Source: Calendula officinalis (lineage: Eukaryota > Streptophyta > Magnoliopsida > Asterales > Asteraceae). From it: DNA of 64,000 nucleotides. The notes under the pieces were generated by a model. It ran no database searches. It saw only the letters and a program-made list of their open reading frames with translations, and had not been told where the DNA came from. Positions 11,812 through 24,800 of the stretch are shown piece by piece (the stretch's first letter is position 1; the number at the start of each line of letters is the position of its first letter). Position numbers and translations under genes: made by a program. The DNA is taken from positions 16,791,373 to 16,855,372 of the forward strand of contig OY970820.1 of NCBI GenBank assembly GCA_963853835.1. Reading direction: 5' to 3'.

Positions 11812-13467
11812 GTTGCTAACAACTAGTAATCTTAAATGGTTTGGTTAACTCATTTACTAATGACATTAAATAAAAAGTATTAATTGAACAAAATGTTTCT
11901 TAACGTATTCAAATATGCATTAAACAAAGTCTAATTTTTACAACTATTATATAATATTAAAATATAATGGGTTTTTCTAACATGTGCCCCTATGGCACAT
12001 GATAGAGGCATATAATAATCTTAAACTTTCCTATTAAATTACAAAATGCATTTAGTATATCAAAATAGAATAGAAAATCTAGGCATCATTGATGTTTATT
12101 GCTTCATTTTTGGAATTATTTGGTTCATTTAAATGCCTAATAATTATAACATCAATTAATGTTACGTATTACAATAAAAAATTGTTATAATTAATGGGAA
12201 AGACTACTAGTTACAATATGTATATTTTTTAACTATCAAGCTAATAGGTAAATAAAAGGAAAACTAATTAAAATCCTTAAATAAATATTTCCTTTCTTCC
12301 AATATGAACTGTCCGATATTTTAAATGCAAAATTACTAAATTTCCAATTTTACTTTAGATTATTGTTACTGAATCATGTAAACGTTGTCATTTGCGTGTT
12401 AAGATCACATGTTAAGCCTTTAAGGTGTATTAAATATATATAAGTTTTTCTTACATAAATAATGAATTTATCTCATATTAGTCAAATATATGGTTGATTA
12501 ATATACAGTTTTTTTATACATTTTCTAATATATGGTTGTTGCTATCATTTTCTTTAATAATATGCTCAAACTGAGATAAATATAAAACGTTAATAGTCTT
12601 TGTAATTCCCCTTAAATTTGAAAAGTTCCAAAGCTAAGTAAACAATACAAAGTACGAGATTATGTCTAGTTTATTTATTAATCAAATATTTAAAAGTGAT
12701 GATACATTTGGAGGAAAAGGCATATAGATGTGTTTGCAATAATCCATCATGGAGAATAATAATCTCCCATGTTTTAAGCTCATTTGTGTTAAGGTAATGA
12801 TTGTTATATTCTTGAAGGGATTGATTTTTCTATTAGATGCCTTGATGGTATTTAGGACATTTTAGTTGTTAAAATTATTTTTCTATGATTTCAAATCCTT
12901 CTTAAATATATTAAAAAAATTTACTTATTTAATTTTTATTATTTGTATTTTTCAAAATTTTAAAGAAAAAATTATATTAAAAAATACATTAAAATATGTG
13001 TTAATACCACACATGTTACACGAACAATTTTGTTATTACCACACAGGTTAAGTACGTTTTAGGCTATGAACCATCTCCAAGCAGGATACTAATCTTACTT
13101 TAGCTTTTTGACAATTTGATAGTTAATCACAAGTATTATTCTTCAGATTTATTGTTGTATCGTATCAAATTTGATGGTTAACCGTTTGTCATGGCTCAAC
13201 AACGAAATTTTTGCTCTAAAATTTGAAAACTTAAGTATAGTTTATTATCAACTGCAAGGACTATAATACCTAAATTCAACATTTGTCTAAAATACATTAT
13301 TATTTTGTAAAGTTAGACCGTTTGAAGGACTAAAATAAAAACTATGTGATAAATTCAAAAAACACTATAACCAGAAATTAATTTTTCAGTCCTAGATATA
13401 ATCTTAAAAACAGTCCCTTAAAATAAAAAAGAAATATTTAATAAATAAAATTATTTGTGACCCTCAA
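11812..13467. other. AT-rich intergenic DNA
   Basis: No gene, RNA or clear mobile element recognised on either strand; open frames here are short and AT-driven. Confidence 0.5.
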
Positions 13468-13568
13468 TTGCTAGGTTATATATCCGGTTTTGGGCCCTTT
13501 AGTACATATTTTTTCCAATATTGCTAGGTTATATATCCGGTTTTGGGCCTTTAGTACATATTTTTTCC
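13468..13568. repeat. Two-copy tandem repeat, 53-bp period
   Basis: A unit beginning TTGCTAGGTTATATATCCGG and ending TACATATTTTTTCC occurs at 13468-13516 and again at 13521-13568 with one base difference in a C run. Confidence 0.9.
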
Positions 13569-14353
13569 GGGTTTACATTGATTCAAGTGATTTTACGTAT
13601 ATATACATTTATCTATACATATGCTAATTTTATTAAAATAAAACCTAAATCTGTGAGCCATGTACTGCTTTTTTGGCGGCACATTTCCAGAATTAACCTG
13701 ACTATAATATATCAGTCTTAATTGAATGGGAATTCCATGGAGGGAAAACACGAAAAAATGGCGTGTAGAAGGTAAACGGGTCCACGAGGAGATATAAAAG
13801 GGACCCTGTTTTAAGATTTAGTGGTGTCTCTTTGTATCATTGTGACCCTTCTTTTGACTCATTCCACCCTGTCTTTTCTTTCTTATATATTTTCATACCA
13901 CTTTTTTGATATTAAGTTGGAATTGGTTGGCCAACCACACCACCTACTCAATAAAAACCATATGATAAAAAAAAATATCGACTAACCAAAAAAGAAAAGA
14001 AGTAGCCGTAACGTATGTCTGTTTACTCATCAACACAATTTCCTTATATGCTCTAACATGTCACAAATAAAACGGAGTACTATATTAATGGCAAAACAGA
14101 ACATGAAACTATCTTGATGACTAAAACTGAAGAAAAAAAATACTTAATTATGAATATTACAATGTTCTTATATAATGGAAGAAAAAAATTACTTAATTAT
14201 GAATATTGCAGGCATTATGGTGAGAAAAAAGTTTGATTGCATCAAATGCGACAATTGACAAAGTTGAGATTACATAAAATGGCTGACTAATGAAGATTCT
14301 GACGTTATTTAATAAGACGCCATGAAGTGACAAAGAAGGGTTTGGCATACCGG
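13569..14353. other. Intergenic DNA without recognised features
   Basis: AT-rich sequence; nothing coding or repetitive could be supported. Confidence 0.5.
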
Positions 14354-14937
14354 ATATTGAATGAAAATTGATTTGTTAAAGGCAAGTTTTAGCACATCCA
14401 ATGCAAATTATAATTATTTGACAATTGTACCCTCATAATTATTTTACCTTCTTCTAATTAAATAAACCCTAATCCCACTAATCCCATAATTCATTAATTC
14501 GTCTTGTATCAACCTCTTTATCACCTGTATACGGCTGACACGATCTCACAGGTGACAATGCAATTAACATCTATATGACTTATATGAAGGCGCTTATGTT
14601 TGTATTGAATTAATTGGTGACTTCAAAAATAATTATTGGAAAACAATTTACATTAACAATAATACAATCAGACTTGCAAAAGTCAGTTTATAATATCAAA
14701 TAAATAACGATGGAATTGAGTATCGATCAGTTTACTAACGATAACAAGGGAAGTTGAGTGGTGTCGAATCACATGATGAGAGCAGAGATGAGATGAATGA
14801 ACAATTAATTATGGGGTTAGGGTTAATTCATAAGAAGAAGGGTAAAAAAAGTTAAGATGGTATAATTGTCAAATAGTTCTAATTTACCTTAGATGTGTTA
14901 AAACTTGCCTTGAATAAATCAATTCCCATATTGAATA
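14354..14937. mobile_element. Non-autonomous element with about 140-bp imperfect inverted repeats
   Basis: The left arm (GGCAAGTTTTAGCACATCC, TTTGACAATTGTACC) pairs with the reverse complement of the right arm (GGCAAGTTTTAACACATCT, TTTGACAATTATACC) over about 140 bases around a core of about 300. Long terminal repeats without coding sequence suggest a MULE-like or foldback MITE. Target duplication not found. Confidence 0.65.
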
Positions 14938-15498
14938 GACTATTGTTGTTTTATGTTCTTAACCATGTTTCTGGATTTAGGGTTCAAATTGTAACACCTC
15001 AATTTTTAAAACACCTTTTAAATCATATTTTTAAATAAAAATATTACAAAGTCCAATATCAAAAAATAAGGTTTAACAAAAATCTTTTAAAAGATTATCA
15101 GAGTTATAAAACACAGTGTTACAAAGATAATATCATAACCATAGGATAAACGGGATCTACCTACGAGCTCCCGAGCTAATCGACACTAGGCCACGTCTAT
15201 CGCGACCCTCTAATCCATCGATCTCGAACCTGAGTACATAGCCAAAAATAAAGTAGTACGTGAGACAAATAGTCTCGTGAGATACATGGGTTTTCGACTC
15301 ATTCTCAAATATAATAAAGATCATTACTATTCATTTCTTTTATTTATTCACTTATTAATTATTATCTTATATTCTTACCACTTATTCGTATTTACTAGTA
15401 AGCTAACCGTAAGCTTACCCATCACGTAGTCACATACTTGTAAGCTATTCATAGCTTACTAAATCTTTATCACATACGCTACAGACCTCTACGAAGCA

Positions 15499-15690
15499 AA
15501 CTCCCCCGATGTGGGTTAACTAGGTAAACTCCCCCGTTTCCGGGTTAACTGAAACTCCCCCGATTTCCGGGTTGACTATTTCTCCCCCGATTTGTGGGTT
15601 GACTATTTCTCGACAGTCTACTCTTGCGCAGGGTGGTACCTCCCCAAGTAGGTGTCACTAACTCCCCCAACCGGTGTGGGTTAACTATGA
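15499..15690. repeat. CTCCCCCGATTTCCGGGTT tandem array inside the solo LTR
   Basis: About five imperfect copies of a 25-30-base unit ACTCCCCCGATTTCCGGGTT(A/G)ACT. The open frame across it has no recognised homology. Confidence 0.8.
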
Positions 15691-16819
15691 TCCGGATTCT
15701 TTTCTCAACACATATCGAAATCATCAAATACGGGCCTATGCCCCAATAATACATACTCAACATAAATTAGAATACATCTATCCTAATTATCGTATTATTC
15801 TCATTTCTTATTCAATTTAAATATTGACTTTACCAAGTCATTTACTAAATGAAACATATTTATCATTTATCAAAATTATATTACTTTAACTTATCTTTGA
15901 CTAGAATACAAATTCATTTCTAGTCACTTTATATTTATTCTCCTAGCTATTCAATTACCGCTTTTATTAGTATAATATACTAATCGATACTTGATACTTG
16001 AAAATCATTGTTAGCTTAATTAATACATATTATTAATAAGCCAATTACCATACTTCCTCAATCATTACTCTTAGTCAAACATCATATTAATAAAGAATTA
16101 TTAATTACTTATTCTCATAATCTCTTTCAAAAATCATTAGTTATCTAGACATACTTAAATAGTCTATTACTTGCATTCTCTTACCTTTTTAATCATATCT
16201 TTATTAAAAACATTTATTAATAAAGAATCATAAAACATCATAGTATTCAAAATCATTTGCTATGTACTCAGTAAAAGTCTCATCTACTCACCTTAACCAA
16301 GCTAACTCCAAATCGTGTCTAATAACACGAATCCTTGATTTTCAACTTGTGAAATGTCACCAACTTTAGGTCTTCTTGACCTACCATCAATATCATCACA
16401 ATAACTAGTTATCATCCATAACTAATCACTAATCAACCCATATTAACATTCCCAACCACCAAGTTCACCCAACATGGTGGAATCTTAAACCCTAGTTCAA
16501 GATTTCCATCAACAAACCCAAATCAAACTTGTACACATCGATTACAAGCTCACAATGAGTGTTCTACACCCATGTCTAGTCATCTTCCCCAAATATGACA
16601 TGGTTGGTTCCCCAAACCACAATTTTTACCCATACAAATCTCACAATCAAGGTAGATAAGCAAGATAATCGAGAATACTTACCCTTGATGTTTCAATCCT
16701 TCAAGATGGTGAAGATCTGAGCTCTTGAGCTCCAAAATCGCCCAAGAATGCTCCCAAATCAACTGCATTATCTGAGAGGTTGAAGGTGAAATGAAACCCT
16801 AGCCTACACACAAGTTTAT

Positions 16820-17035
16820 ATAGTCCAGACGCTCCTCGCGTCCTGCTCACGCCCACCTCGCTCCGCGAGGTGACGCGGCTTTGCTTGCTGGTTGTCACTC
16901 GAAGACCCACCTCGCGCCCAGCTCGCGTCGCGAGCTCGATGCGAGCTCAACACGATCTCGGCGCGAGATCTTCGCGTCTCGCCTCTGAAGTTTCTGTTTG
17001 GACTCGCGCCTTCCTCGCGCCGCGAGGGCTGTCTG
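16820..17035. repeat. CpG-rich block of CTCGCG/CGCGAG palindromes in the solo LTR
   Basis: Repeated short palindromes (CTCGCGCCGCGAG, CTCGCGTCGCGAG, TCTCGGCGCGAGA) in otherwise AT-rich DNA. Confidence 0.8.
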
Positions 17036-17219
17036 GGTCAGTTTCTTGCCTTTTAAACTTGTTTCCATCCAAGTCTTGACCCATACTTGGTCACACCAAG
17101 TCCCAAACATTTAAACACTCGATAAAACACAATGGAGACTCGAGTAATTATTTTACCACCTTTATTCCTCAATATTTCCGTTTAATTTATTAACCGAAAA
17201 TTCCGGTCGTTACACAAAT

Positions 17220-17790
17220 AATACCACAAAAGACTTAAACGCAACATGAGGCCCATAGTCTTAATAATGTTCAAACCCCACTAAAAGGGTTCCACATACC
17301 TCGTCGGCATGAGCTTTAGACTAGTGTCTACGGACACTTCGGTTTGTTGCTTGTGTACCTTCGGTTGAATTGTACCATTCACATCATCTCTCCGTTGGTT
17401 GTCGTCACTTGATTTCTTTTGTTATCTGAAGAGAAAACTGACGTGTGCGGATATGGGAAGGATCATATAGTAAGTATTTTGTGTGTATATATTTTATAAT
17501 GATAGGACTAAAAAAACTAAAGAGATTAGCGAGTCGGGCTGACATGGATGTGTCAATTGGGGTGTCAACTGATGTGACAAAAACCGAAGGTGTCTGTTAA
17601 TGTCCAAATGTCCAGTGCCGACAGCGGTCTTAGAGGGCATCATCAACCTCCAATACTATCTCCATGGGCGACAAGTAAAACCAAAACCAAATTTAATAAC
17701 CTGTAAACCAAAAAGACGATGTTTCCCGCTCATCACCATCAAACGAGAAAGGTCGTCACTTCACATCACTTCAAATCGGTCATCATTATA
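17220..17790. other. Intergenic DNA, nothing recognised
   Basis: No supported gene or repeat; possibly further decayed transposon sequence continuous with the hAT-like relic to its right. Confidence 0.4.
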
Positions 17791-17960
17791 CAGAGTTCCT
17801 CATCAAGTTGCATCTTATGCAAATCACAAGGAGTCAAAGCCCCCATATATTCTAATAATTAGGTACTTATTTCACTAAATCGATCTTCAAATTCTACAAC
17901 CATCATGTCTAAAATCATGTTGAAAATCTCAACATCAAAATGACATTGATTGGTAAATTT
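17791..17960 (-). pseudogene. Relic of a hAT/MYM-type transposase
   Basis: The minus strand encodes CHFDVEIFNMILDMMVVEFE followed by DRFSEIST, an in-frame stop, then LLEYMGALTPCD. The spacing of these blocks resembles the C-terminal half of plant hAT/zinc-finger-MYM-type transposases. Only about 55 residues remain; the assignment rests on recalled family pattern. Confidence 0.4.
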
Positions 17961-18191
17961 GGTGACCTGAAATATAGGAATTGACATACTTTTTTGCCAT
18001 TCCCGCCTTGTTGTCCCACCATGTCTCCAATTAAGTATCAAAATAAACAATACAATATGCTTTGTTATGTTTAATGTTATATTCAACCAGTCGAATTCCT
18101 TACACCATGCAACAACAAAATCTATTATTTTCTTACTTATTTTATTTGTTGGAAATGTATGACCAGTTGGTTGACAAACTCTTTGAAGCAT

Positions 18192-19015
18192 ATATGCCCT
18201 TCTTATTTCATCTACTTAATTTGGATTATACGTTGTAAGCATTGGTTATTTGGTTTATTCGTGAAGTCCATTAGAAGATCATTCAAATCAACACGTGTAT
18301 TTGGGGGTAGTTGTAGTCTTGACGTCTTCTAGATAGCAGAATTTGTGGTCTTTGTGGAATTGCATTTGAAACCAAAGGAAATAATAGATTTGAGTAATTG
18401 GAACTTGGTCTTTTGAAAGTTCCTTCCACACTTTTATTAGGACTTTGTCTATGTTGCTCAAGGACTAATTAAAGTGGTCTAATTTCATAAACTAATTTCA
18501 AGCAAAATAATTTAAGAAGGCAAGAGCTAGTTTCTAGTAAAACAACCCAATAACTGATTTCAAACAAAACAACCAAACTCTTGTTATATGATTTTAATGT
18601 CACATATTTTTTTTAGTATAGTGGAAATAATATGTATATCATTGATTTCATATGATGGTACTAATACAAGTTAGCGTTCTGGTGGATGAGAGCTACGCAA
18701 CGAGCTATAAAATGTCTAAAGTAGAGTTATGTTGAATGAGATATCGGCTCTCAAATTTGAGCGTTTGAAACAAGAAATTTTGTATTGGAAAGCTTGTCCC
18801 ACATTGGAAAAAAAACCACTTTGTGGTTTATAAGGTAGTAAATGAGATAGAGGTCAAATCCTTAGGTGATGTTTGGTTTATTGGAATGTGATGGAATCTG
18901 AGGGAATTAGAATCCAATTGCACCACATTCTAGTGTTTAGTTCAAAAAAAATGAAAGAAATTAAATTCCTAAATGATGAAAAGTTGCTCCCAACATTATC
19001 TAGAATTACATAATA
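18192..19015. other. Intergenic DNA with a possible truncated MITE end
   Basis: About 18865 begins GGTGATGTTTGGTTTATTGG, the style of a PIF/Harbinger MITE terminus, but no partner end was found beyond the Stowaway element. Nothing else supported. Confidence 0.4.
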
Positions 19016-19279
19016 CTCCCTCCGTCCCACAAAAAACTTCTCATTTCATCCTAAATTTTTGTCCCATAAAAAACTTCATATTTGCTACATTTAATGCGCT
19101 CCATGTAATAAAATATTATTATTACTAAGGACCTCACCACTTATTATCTACTAACAATCTTTCTCTCTCCAAACCAATCTTATATTTTAATCAAATTTAA
19201 TACCAATGACCCACCACTAACTGTCACTTTAAAAATTGTGCAAAAGTGAAATGGGAAGTTTTTTGTGGGACGGAGGGAG
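19016..19279. mobile_element. Stowaway-type MITE, 264 bp
   Basis: Perfect inverted ends CTCCCTCCGTCCCACAAAAA, flanked by TA on both sides (19014-19015, 19280-19281). End sequence and duplication are those of Tc1/mariner-derived Stowaway MITEs. Confidence 0.9.
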
Positions 19280-19881
19280 TATAATTTATATAAATGATAA
19301 TAGTTAAGTCAAGGAACTAATTAATCTGTATAGAGAATTCATTTTTCCGGTTTTAATATCTACACCACAAAATATATTTATTATATCTAACTGTATAACC
19401 ACTTAATACAATAATTATGGTGGCCGTTCTAGCGAGAACCAAAATAACTGCGAGAACTGCGAGAACCAATTCTGGCCATAGGATTAATTTAATTCAAGTT
19501 CAAACTGATAGGGGTAGTTTTGTCCATGCAGATGTTTATTAATTAATTTACATTCATTATTTTAATAAACTGATTATTAGATAACCAACATTCCTATTTT
19601 TATGGTAATTTCAGTTTACACGATCTGAAGTTTCATTCAACCCTACACGATCGTCTCCTTCACCTATCACGATCGTCTCCTTCAACCCTACACGATCGTC
19701 TCTTTCAACACTGGATTCACGAATTCAAAACAGTCATCTCTTTTACCCAGGGATTTTGTTTTCTTCATAGCGTTTTAGTATTATTGAGGTAAGATAAAAT
19801 ACGTTATTTCATCATCATTATCATTTAGCGACTACCAAATTTTGTAATTTTTTCCTTACAAAGAGTTGCGAATTCAAGAAC

Positions 19882-21093
19882 ATGTCAGTATCAAGTGAAC
19901 ATTCAAATGATTATAATTATAGCAGCTCTCCGTCGAATCAAACACATTCTGCGCAAAATGATTTTGGTGATCTCAGTGAGTTTTATCTTCATTTTTTTTT
20001 TCATTCATATATTATGCTATTTAGTGTATTTTTGAAGTTCCAGTTATGATTTAATGAGTATTATGTTTGTTCATACTTAGTTTTCTATTCAGAATGTTCG
20101 GATGTTTGTTCATTGCTTTCATTCAATATTGAACAGAAAGTTTCTGTTGAAGAATATTTTTAGCCAATCATTAATTTGAATTATCTATTTTTGCTGGTAA
20201 TCAGTAATTTATATACTAATTTTGAACATTTTCATCATATTTAGATGATAACGCAGATTATGAAAGTGAGGCACAAAGTACCAATAATGTTGTATCACCA
20301 CACGGTAAGCCAACAATGTCTGATGAAGGACCTGGAGTTTTTATCATTAATCATTATGCAGCTAAAGATAAGTTTGTTGGTGAATTCAAGGTTCTATCTC
20401 ACACACATCCATATTACGCAGTTACATTTTTCTGTTCACTAAATTTTATTAATGATTATAATTGTATCGCAGGTAAAATACAATGCAAATGAAGCCAATA
20501 TAGTATGTAGCTGTAATCTTTTTGGGAGGCTAGGCTACTTATGCCGTCATGTTTTTTGCGTTTTCAATAGCTTACACATAAAACAGATACCCGAGAAATA
20601 CATTTTGAGGCGATGGAAGTCTAATTTAATGCCTCATGATTTACAACAAGGTGGATATCGATATGGAATGGAGAAAGATTGTTCAAACCCAAAAGCCGTC
20701 AAAGCAATGAAAGCAGTTGAAGCATGTATTGTTCGATTTCGTTCATCTCCAGAAACGCTAGATGAATATCTTAATAAGATAAATGAAATCACAAGTGAGT
20801 TTAAACAAATTGAACCTGATGAAGGAGATCAAAATTCTAACAAAGAATCTGATTTTACGCAAGTAACAAGACTTGATGTGCCTACAGATGCCAATATGAG
20901 TGCTCCTAAAGGTATTAGAAATAAAGGAGGTGGTACGCATAAGAGATTGAGAGGTGCTAGTGAGAAAGCCAAAGAAAAGGCAAGAAAAAATCCCAACCAT
21001 TGTCATGTTCGTTCAGGAGTCGGTCACAACTCGCGAACATGCCCATGGCCAAATACCCAAGTAGCATCATCATCAAAGCGCCAAAAGAAATGA
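19882..21093 (+). pseudogene. Internally deleted FAR1-like transposase keeping only the SWIM end
   Basis: Three exons fit GT-AG rules in one frame: 19882-19975, 20245-20390 and 20473-21093, giving 286 aa. The start MSVSSEHSNDYNY gives a short low-complexity leader. Exon 3 holds the SWIM finger CSCNLFGRLGYLCRH, then IPEKYILRRW and a C-terminal zinc knuckle (CHVRSGVGHNSRTC). The FAR1 DNA-binding domain and the DDE transposase core, normally several hundred residues, are absent between the leader and VKYNANEANIVCSC. The remaining frame is open throughout, so a SWIM-only protein could in principle be made, but it could not transpose anything. An internal deletion of an autonomous copy is the simplest origin. 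Confidence 0.75.
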
Positions 21094-21879
21094 TGTCAAA
21101 TGATCTCTGTTTAACACTATATTTTTACATTTGATTAGTTTTGTTTTCTGATGAATTCTTAATGTTCAAACTCATTGTTTTAATGTTTCAATCTTTTTGT
21201 TGGTAAGTTGCAAATTGTTTTACGACCATGCATTATTTATTCACTATTTATTATTACTTAATAACAAACAATTTAATCACATCTACACCGGTTTAACAAA
21301 TTCAAATCCCCAAATGTTCATATTTGAATACTATATTTAAATGAGTACGACAACAATCCTTCAGCTTAAACTCAAATAAATTCTAAAACCCTTCAATCCA
21401 ATGTCATTCTTAATGTTCAAACACTTTGTTTCTTTCTTCAAAGATGTTGTACACATTCCTATATCATACACCTTTTTACTTTCACACATTTTGAATTACG
21501 TTCACCAACGAACAAATGTTACTGTTTGTATAGGTTAACAAAAAATGTATTAAAGTTTCAAACTTTTTGTTGGCCATGTTCAAATTGTTTAATGTGCACC
21601 AATATTAATAATGAGTAATATTATTGTTTATTATCAAGCTTTCTATCAACCCTTATTTTCGTGCATTAGTTATATACTTTTTTGTTCACCAGTTGATTAT
21701 CACTATATTTAAATGAATACAACATCCATACGTCAGCTAAAACTAATTTAAAAAATTATAAAACCCTTCAATCTAGTGTCAATGAAAAAAAAACATAAAC
21801 AAATTAAAAAAAATGAAATCGGGTCTTATCAGCCTGACTAAAAAATAACCATGTGATAATAAGGCAAAAATTGAAATGT

Positions 21880-24800
21880 TCAGTTTCCAACTCTTTTCAT
21901 TGCATCTTCAGCATTCTGCACCACCGTGTTACGTAACATGTAATGTTCTGACAGCAACATCTTTAAAACATATTTTTCCCTTAAACTCTTCATCAATGTT
22001 TTTTGACGTCGCACCCCAGCTTCCAGTCCACAACTCCAATTTCCTGACCGATCGCCCATGTACGTCTCCATATGTCTCATTAAGAAAATACATTCATCTA
22101 CATTGTCTCCCTTTGTCCCCCAACTTATCGTTACAACTCCGGGTATTGCATTTTCCAACATATTAGCTTTAGGATGGTCAACGAACTTCATATAACGTAC
22201 AAAAGCCTTGTGCTATGAAAAAACATTATTAGGAGAATGATTATTTAGACGTTTATATACAAACATAGATTTGTTCACTTACAACGTTGTCTGGTAATCC
22301 CTTATACTTAAACAGGTTAGCCGCGCTGTCAATTATGTCAACTGCACCGTTTTTTATCTCCAAGCAAATTAGGTAATAATAACTTCTACACATAACTGGA
22401 ATTAACACCTACAATTAAATATATCACAAACTATTTAGTTTAACACATGATGAATTCCGTTCACCAGTGAACAAATGTTATTGTTTGTATAAGTTTACGG
22501 AACATTTATTATCAATCAGGTTTACTAACAATAGTTAAAAAACTTACCATGTCAACTGTCCTTAGTTTCATTTTCTGTGCATTTTGATTCATTAAAAAGC
22601 CGAACGAATTTGTAAGCCACTTTACTCTGTCATCAATGTTCACAATGCCCTGCACTTAATACGTTAATTAGTGTCATATAAACGTCACACTTAATATTAC
22701 ATACTAAAAAACATTAACATTAACCTGTCCGGTATAAACCGGTAGAAACAATCGAGACGGTGATTCTGGTGATCGAATACCCTCATCATAGTTTAGCAAT
22801 GCTGACCATGCTTCTAACACATTTCCATAAATTGGAGACGTTGTTGCAAGAGTATCTATACATTCTTCGTTCATTGAAATATTTTCCTTCGTCGCAAATA
22901 AAACATTCCTGAAAATATTAATATCATTAAACAACACAATTTAGTTTATTTAATTAAATATTTTGTAATGCAACAACTTTATGTTTGTTCACTTACAACT
23001 TGTTTGGTGTCCTTTTCGAGATGTAATTAAGCACCTTTTTTTTCATATGCATTAATTTTTGTGTTCAAATCAACTACTCTCTGTGCAAACGGAGAACGAA
23101 GCGGTTCAGCTATGTTCACTTTTCGTTTGGATCTTCTTGTGAGAATAACATTGTTTTGTATACGCGCATCCACATTTTGTTGTTGAACCACATTATTCGT
23201 AACACTTTTTTCCCCATCTTTATTTGGTAAATTTAAATCACTGTTCTCTAAATTTTCAAATTCTTGTGTTAAACCAAGACTAAAGCTTGGTAAATATGGG
23301 TCTTTAACATTGACATTGCGTGTTCTTCAGCCATATTAGTAGCTTGTGACACATATTCCACCGGTATCTTCGACGCGTTAGAAACATCTTTGTTATTATG
23401 TGTTTTCCCACTTGTGTGTCTCTCCATTGCGTTGTCCATTGCTTCTTTTATAGCCTTATAAGTCGCTGGTGACACTACTATTGGGGTTCCAACATTTCTA
23501 CCATGTATTGGTGTTTTAAAAGTATCATCAAATAGGGTTTCTTTAACGTTTTCATGGTAAGCATCAACCCTTTCTTCATCACCTAATTTTTTAGAAAACA
23601 AACATACAGAATACATTAGTGTTCAATACTGAATAATCTTATTGTTTGAATTATACTGCATAATCAACCCAATAAACCCTAAACATTTCAATTACATATA
23701 CAAAATTTACCATTTAATAAACTTATTGTGCTGAAAAATGCACTAAACTTTTATGCATATTAAAACACATATACAAAATTTACCGTTTAATAAAACGGTA
23801 CTACCCGTGGTAATTCCAACAATTCCTTAATATCATCATATCCACGTTTCCACCAACGACCCCTAACTTACTAGTTATTACATAAGTATTTAATTATTAC
23901 ATATTTAACCAAAAGAAAATGTCCCCTACTCTAACAGATTCTTCATCCTTAACATTCAGGTTTTCGTTCATGTCTTTCAAGTTGTGATAAATCTTGCTTG
24001 CCTTATCATTCCATAACCCAAAACGTTCGTTGTTTTCAAAAGCCACACTAGCTTCTTTTGAGGTGTTGAACAATTCCTTGCTATATTCAACCAATTTGTT
24101 GAATATTCCTCCCAAACGTTCCATGTACACTTGTTACATTACATTTCATTTATAATTATTTATATCTACTTTAATAGTGTTTTCTTAATCTAAATATTAA
24201 AATGTTACGTCCTCGGTTTTTTGGCCCTGTTCATTGTTAACTGGAACTTCCCCTTCAGTTCCCTCTTCAGAATACATACTTCCATCATCACTCTCATCAT
24301 CACTATCAGATGGTGCGACATATGGTTTGCAAATAATAGCTTTATCAAAACTACCAACCTTTTCACGTTCTTTGAGTAGTTCGGTACTCCAATATGTAAT
24401 AACCGGCCTCCTTCTACTAACATTCTCTTCCCTCCATTCTGTACCATCAACGTACAATAACTACAAAATACAAACAAATATTTTAGTCATAGAAATAAAA
24501 ACTTAAACAATGGATACAATTATAAGCATGTTCAGCATTTAGATAATTGTTCACCAATTTCAAATCATAAAAATCCGTTCAATATGAGTTAGATAAATGT
24601 TCAATATAATTAAATATACGCATGTTTGGAGTGTAAATATAATACATACCATTAATAATGTTATTGGCCCTGCAAAACAGCTATTTTTATTGTCTTTTTT
24701 CCAGTCAGCTTTACATCCTTTCGCACAGTTGTAAATATAATCGCACCAATCAACTCTTCTTAAATCTTCTTCACTTGTGAAATAACGCAATATATCTAGG

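Larger units (their letters stand above)
14990..17214 (-). mobile_element. Solo LTR of a gypsy-like retrotransposon, 2225 bp
   Basis: The segment has TG...CA ends and is flanked by a perfect five-base duplication CAAAT (14985-14989 and 17215-17219), with no internal retrotransposon genes and no second LTR. On the minus strand it begins TGTAACGACCGGAATTTTCG, a start common in plant Ty3/gypsy LTRs, which is why I place it on the minus strand. It is most likely left by recombination between two LTRs. It holds a short tandem array (15499-15690) and a CpG-rich block (16820-17035). Confidence 0.8.

Noticed and set aside
15545..15763. Small protein in the solo LTR
   Set aside because: Follows the tandem CTCCCCCG array; no homology and no start context.
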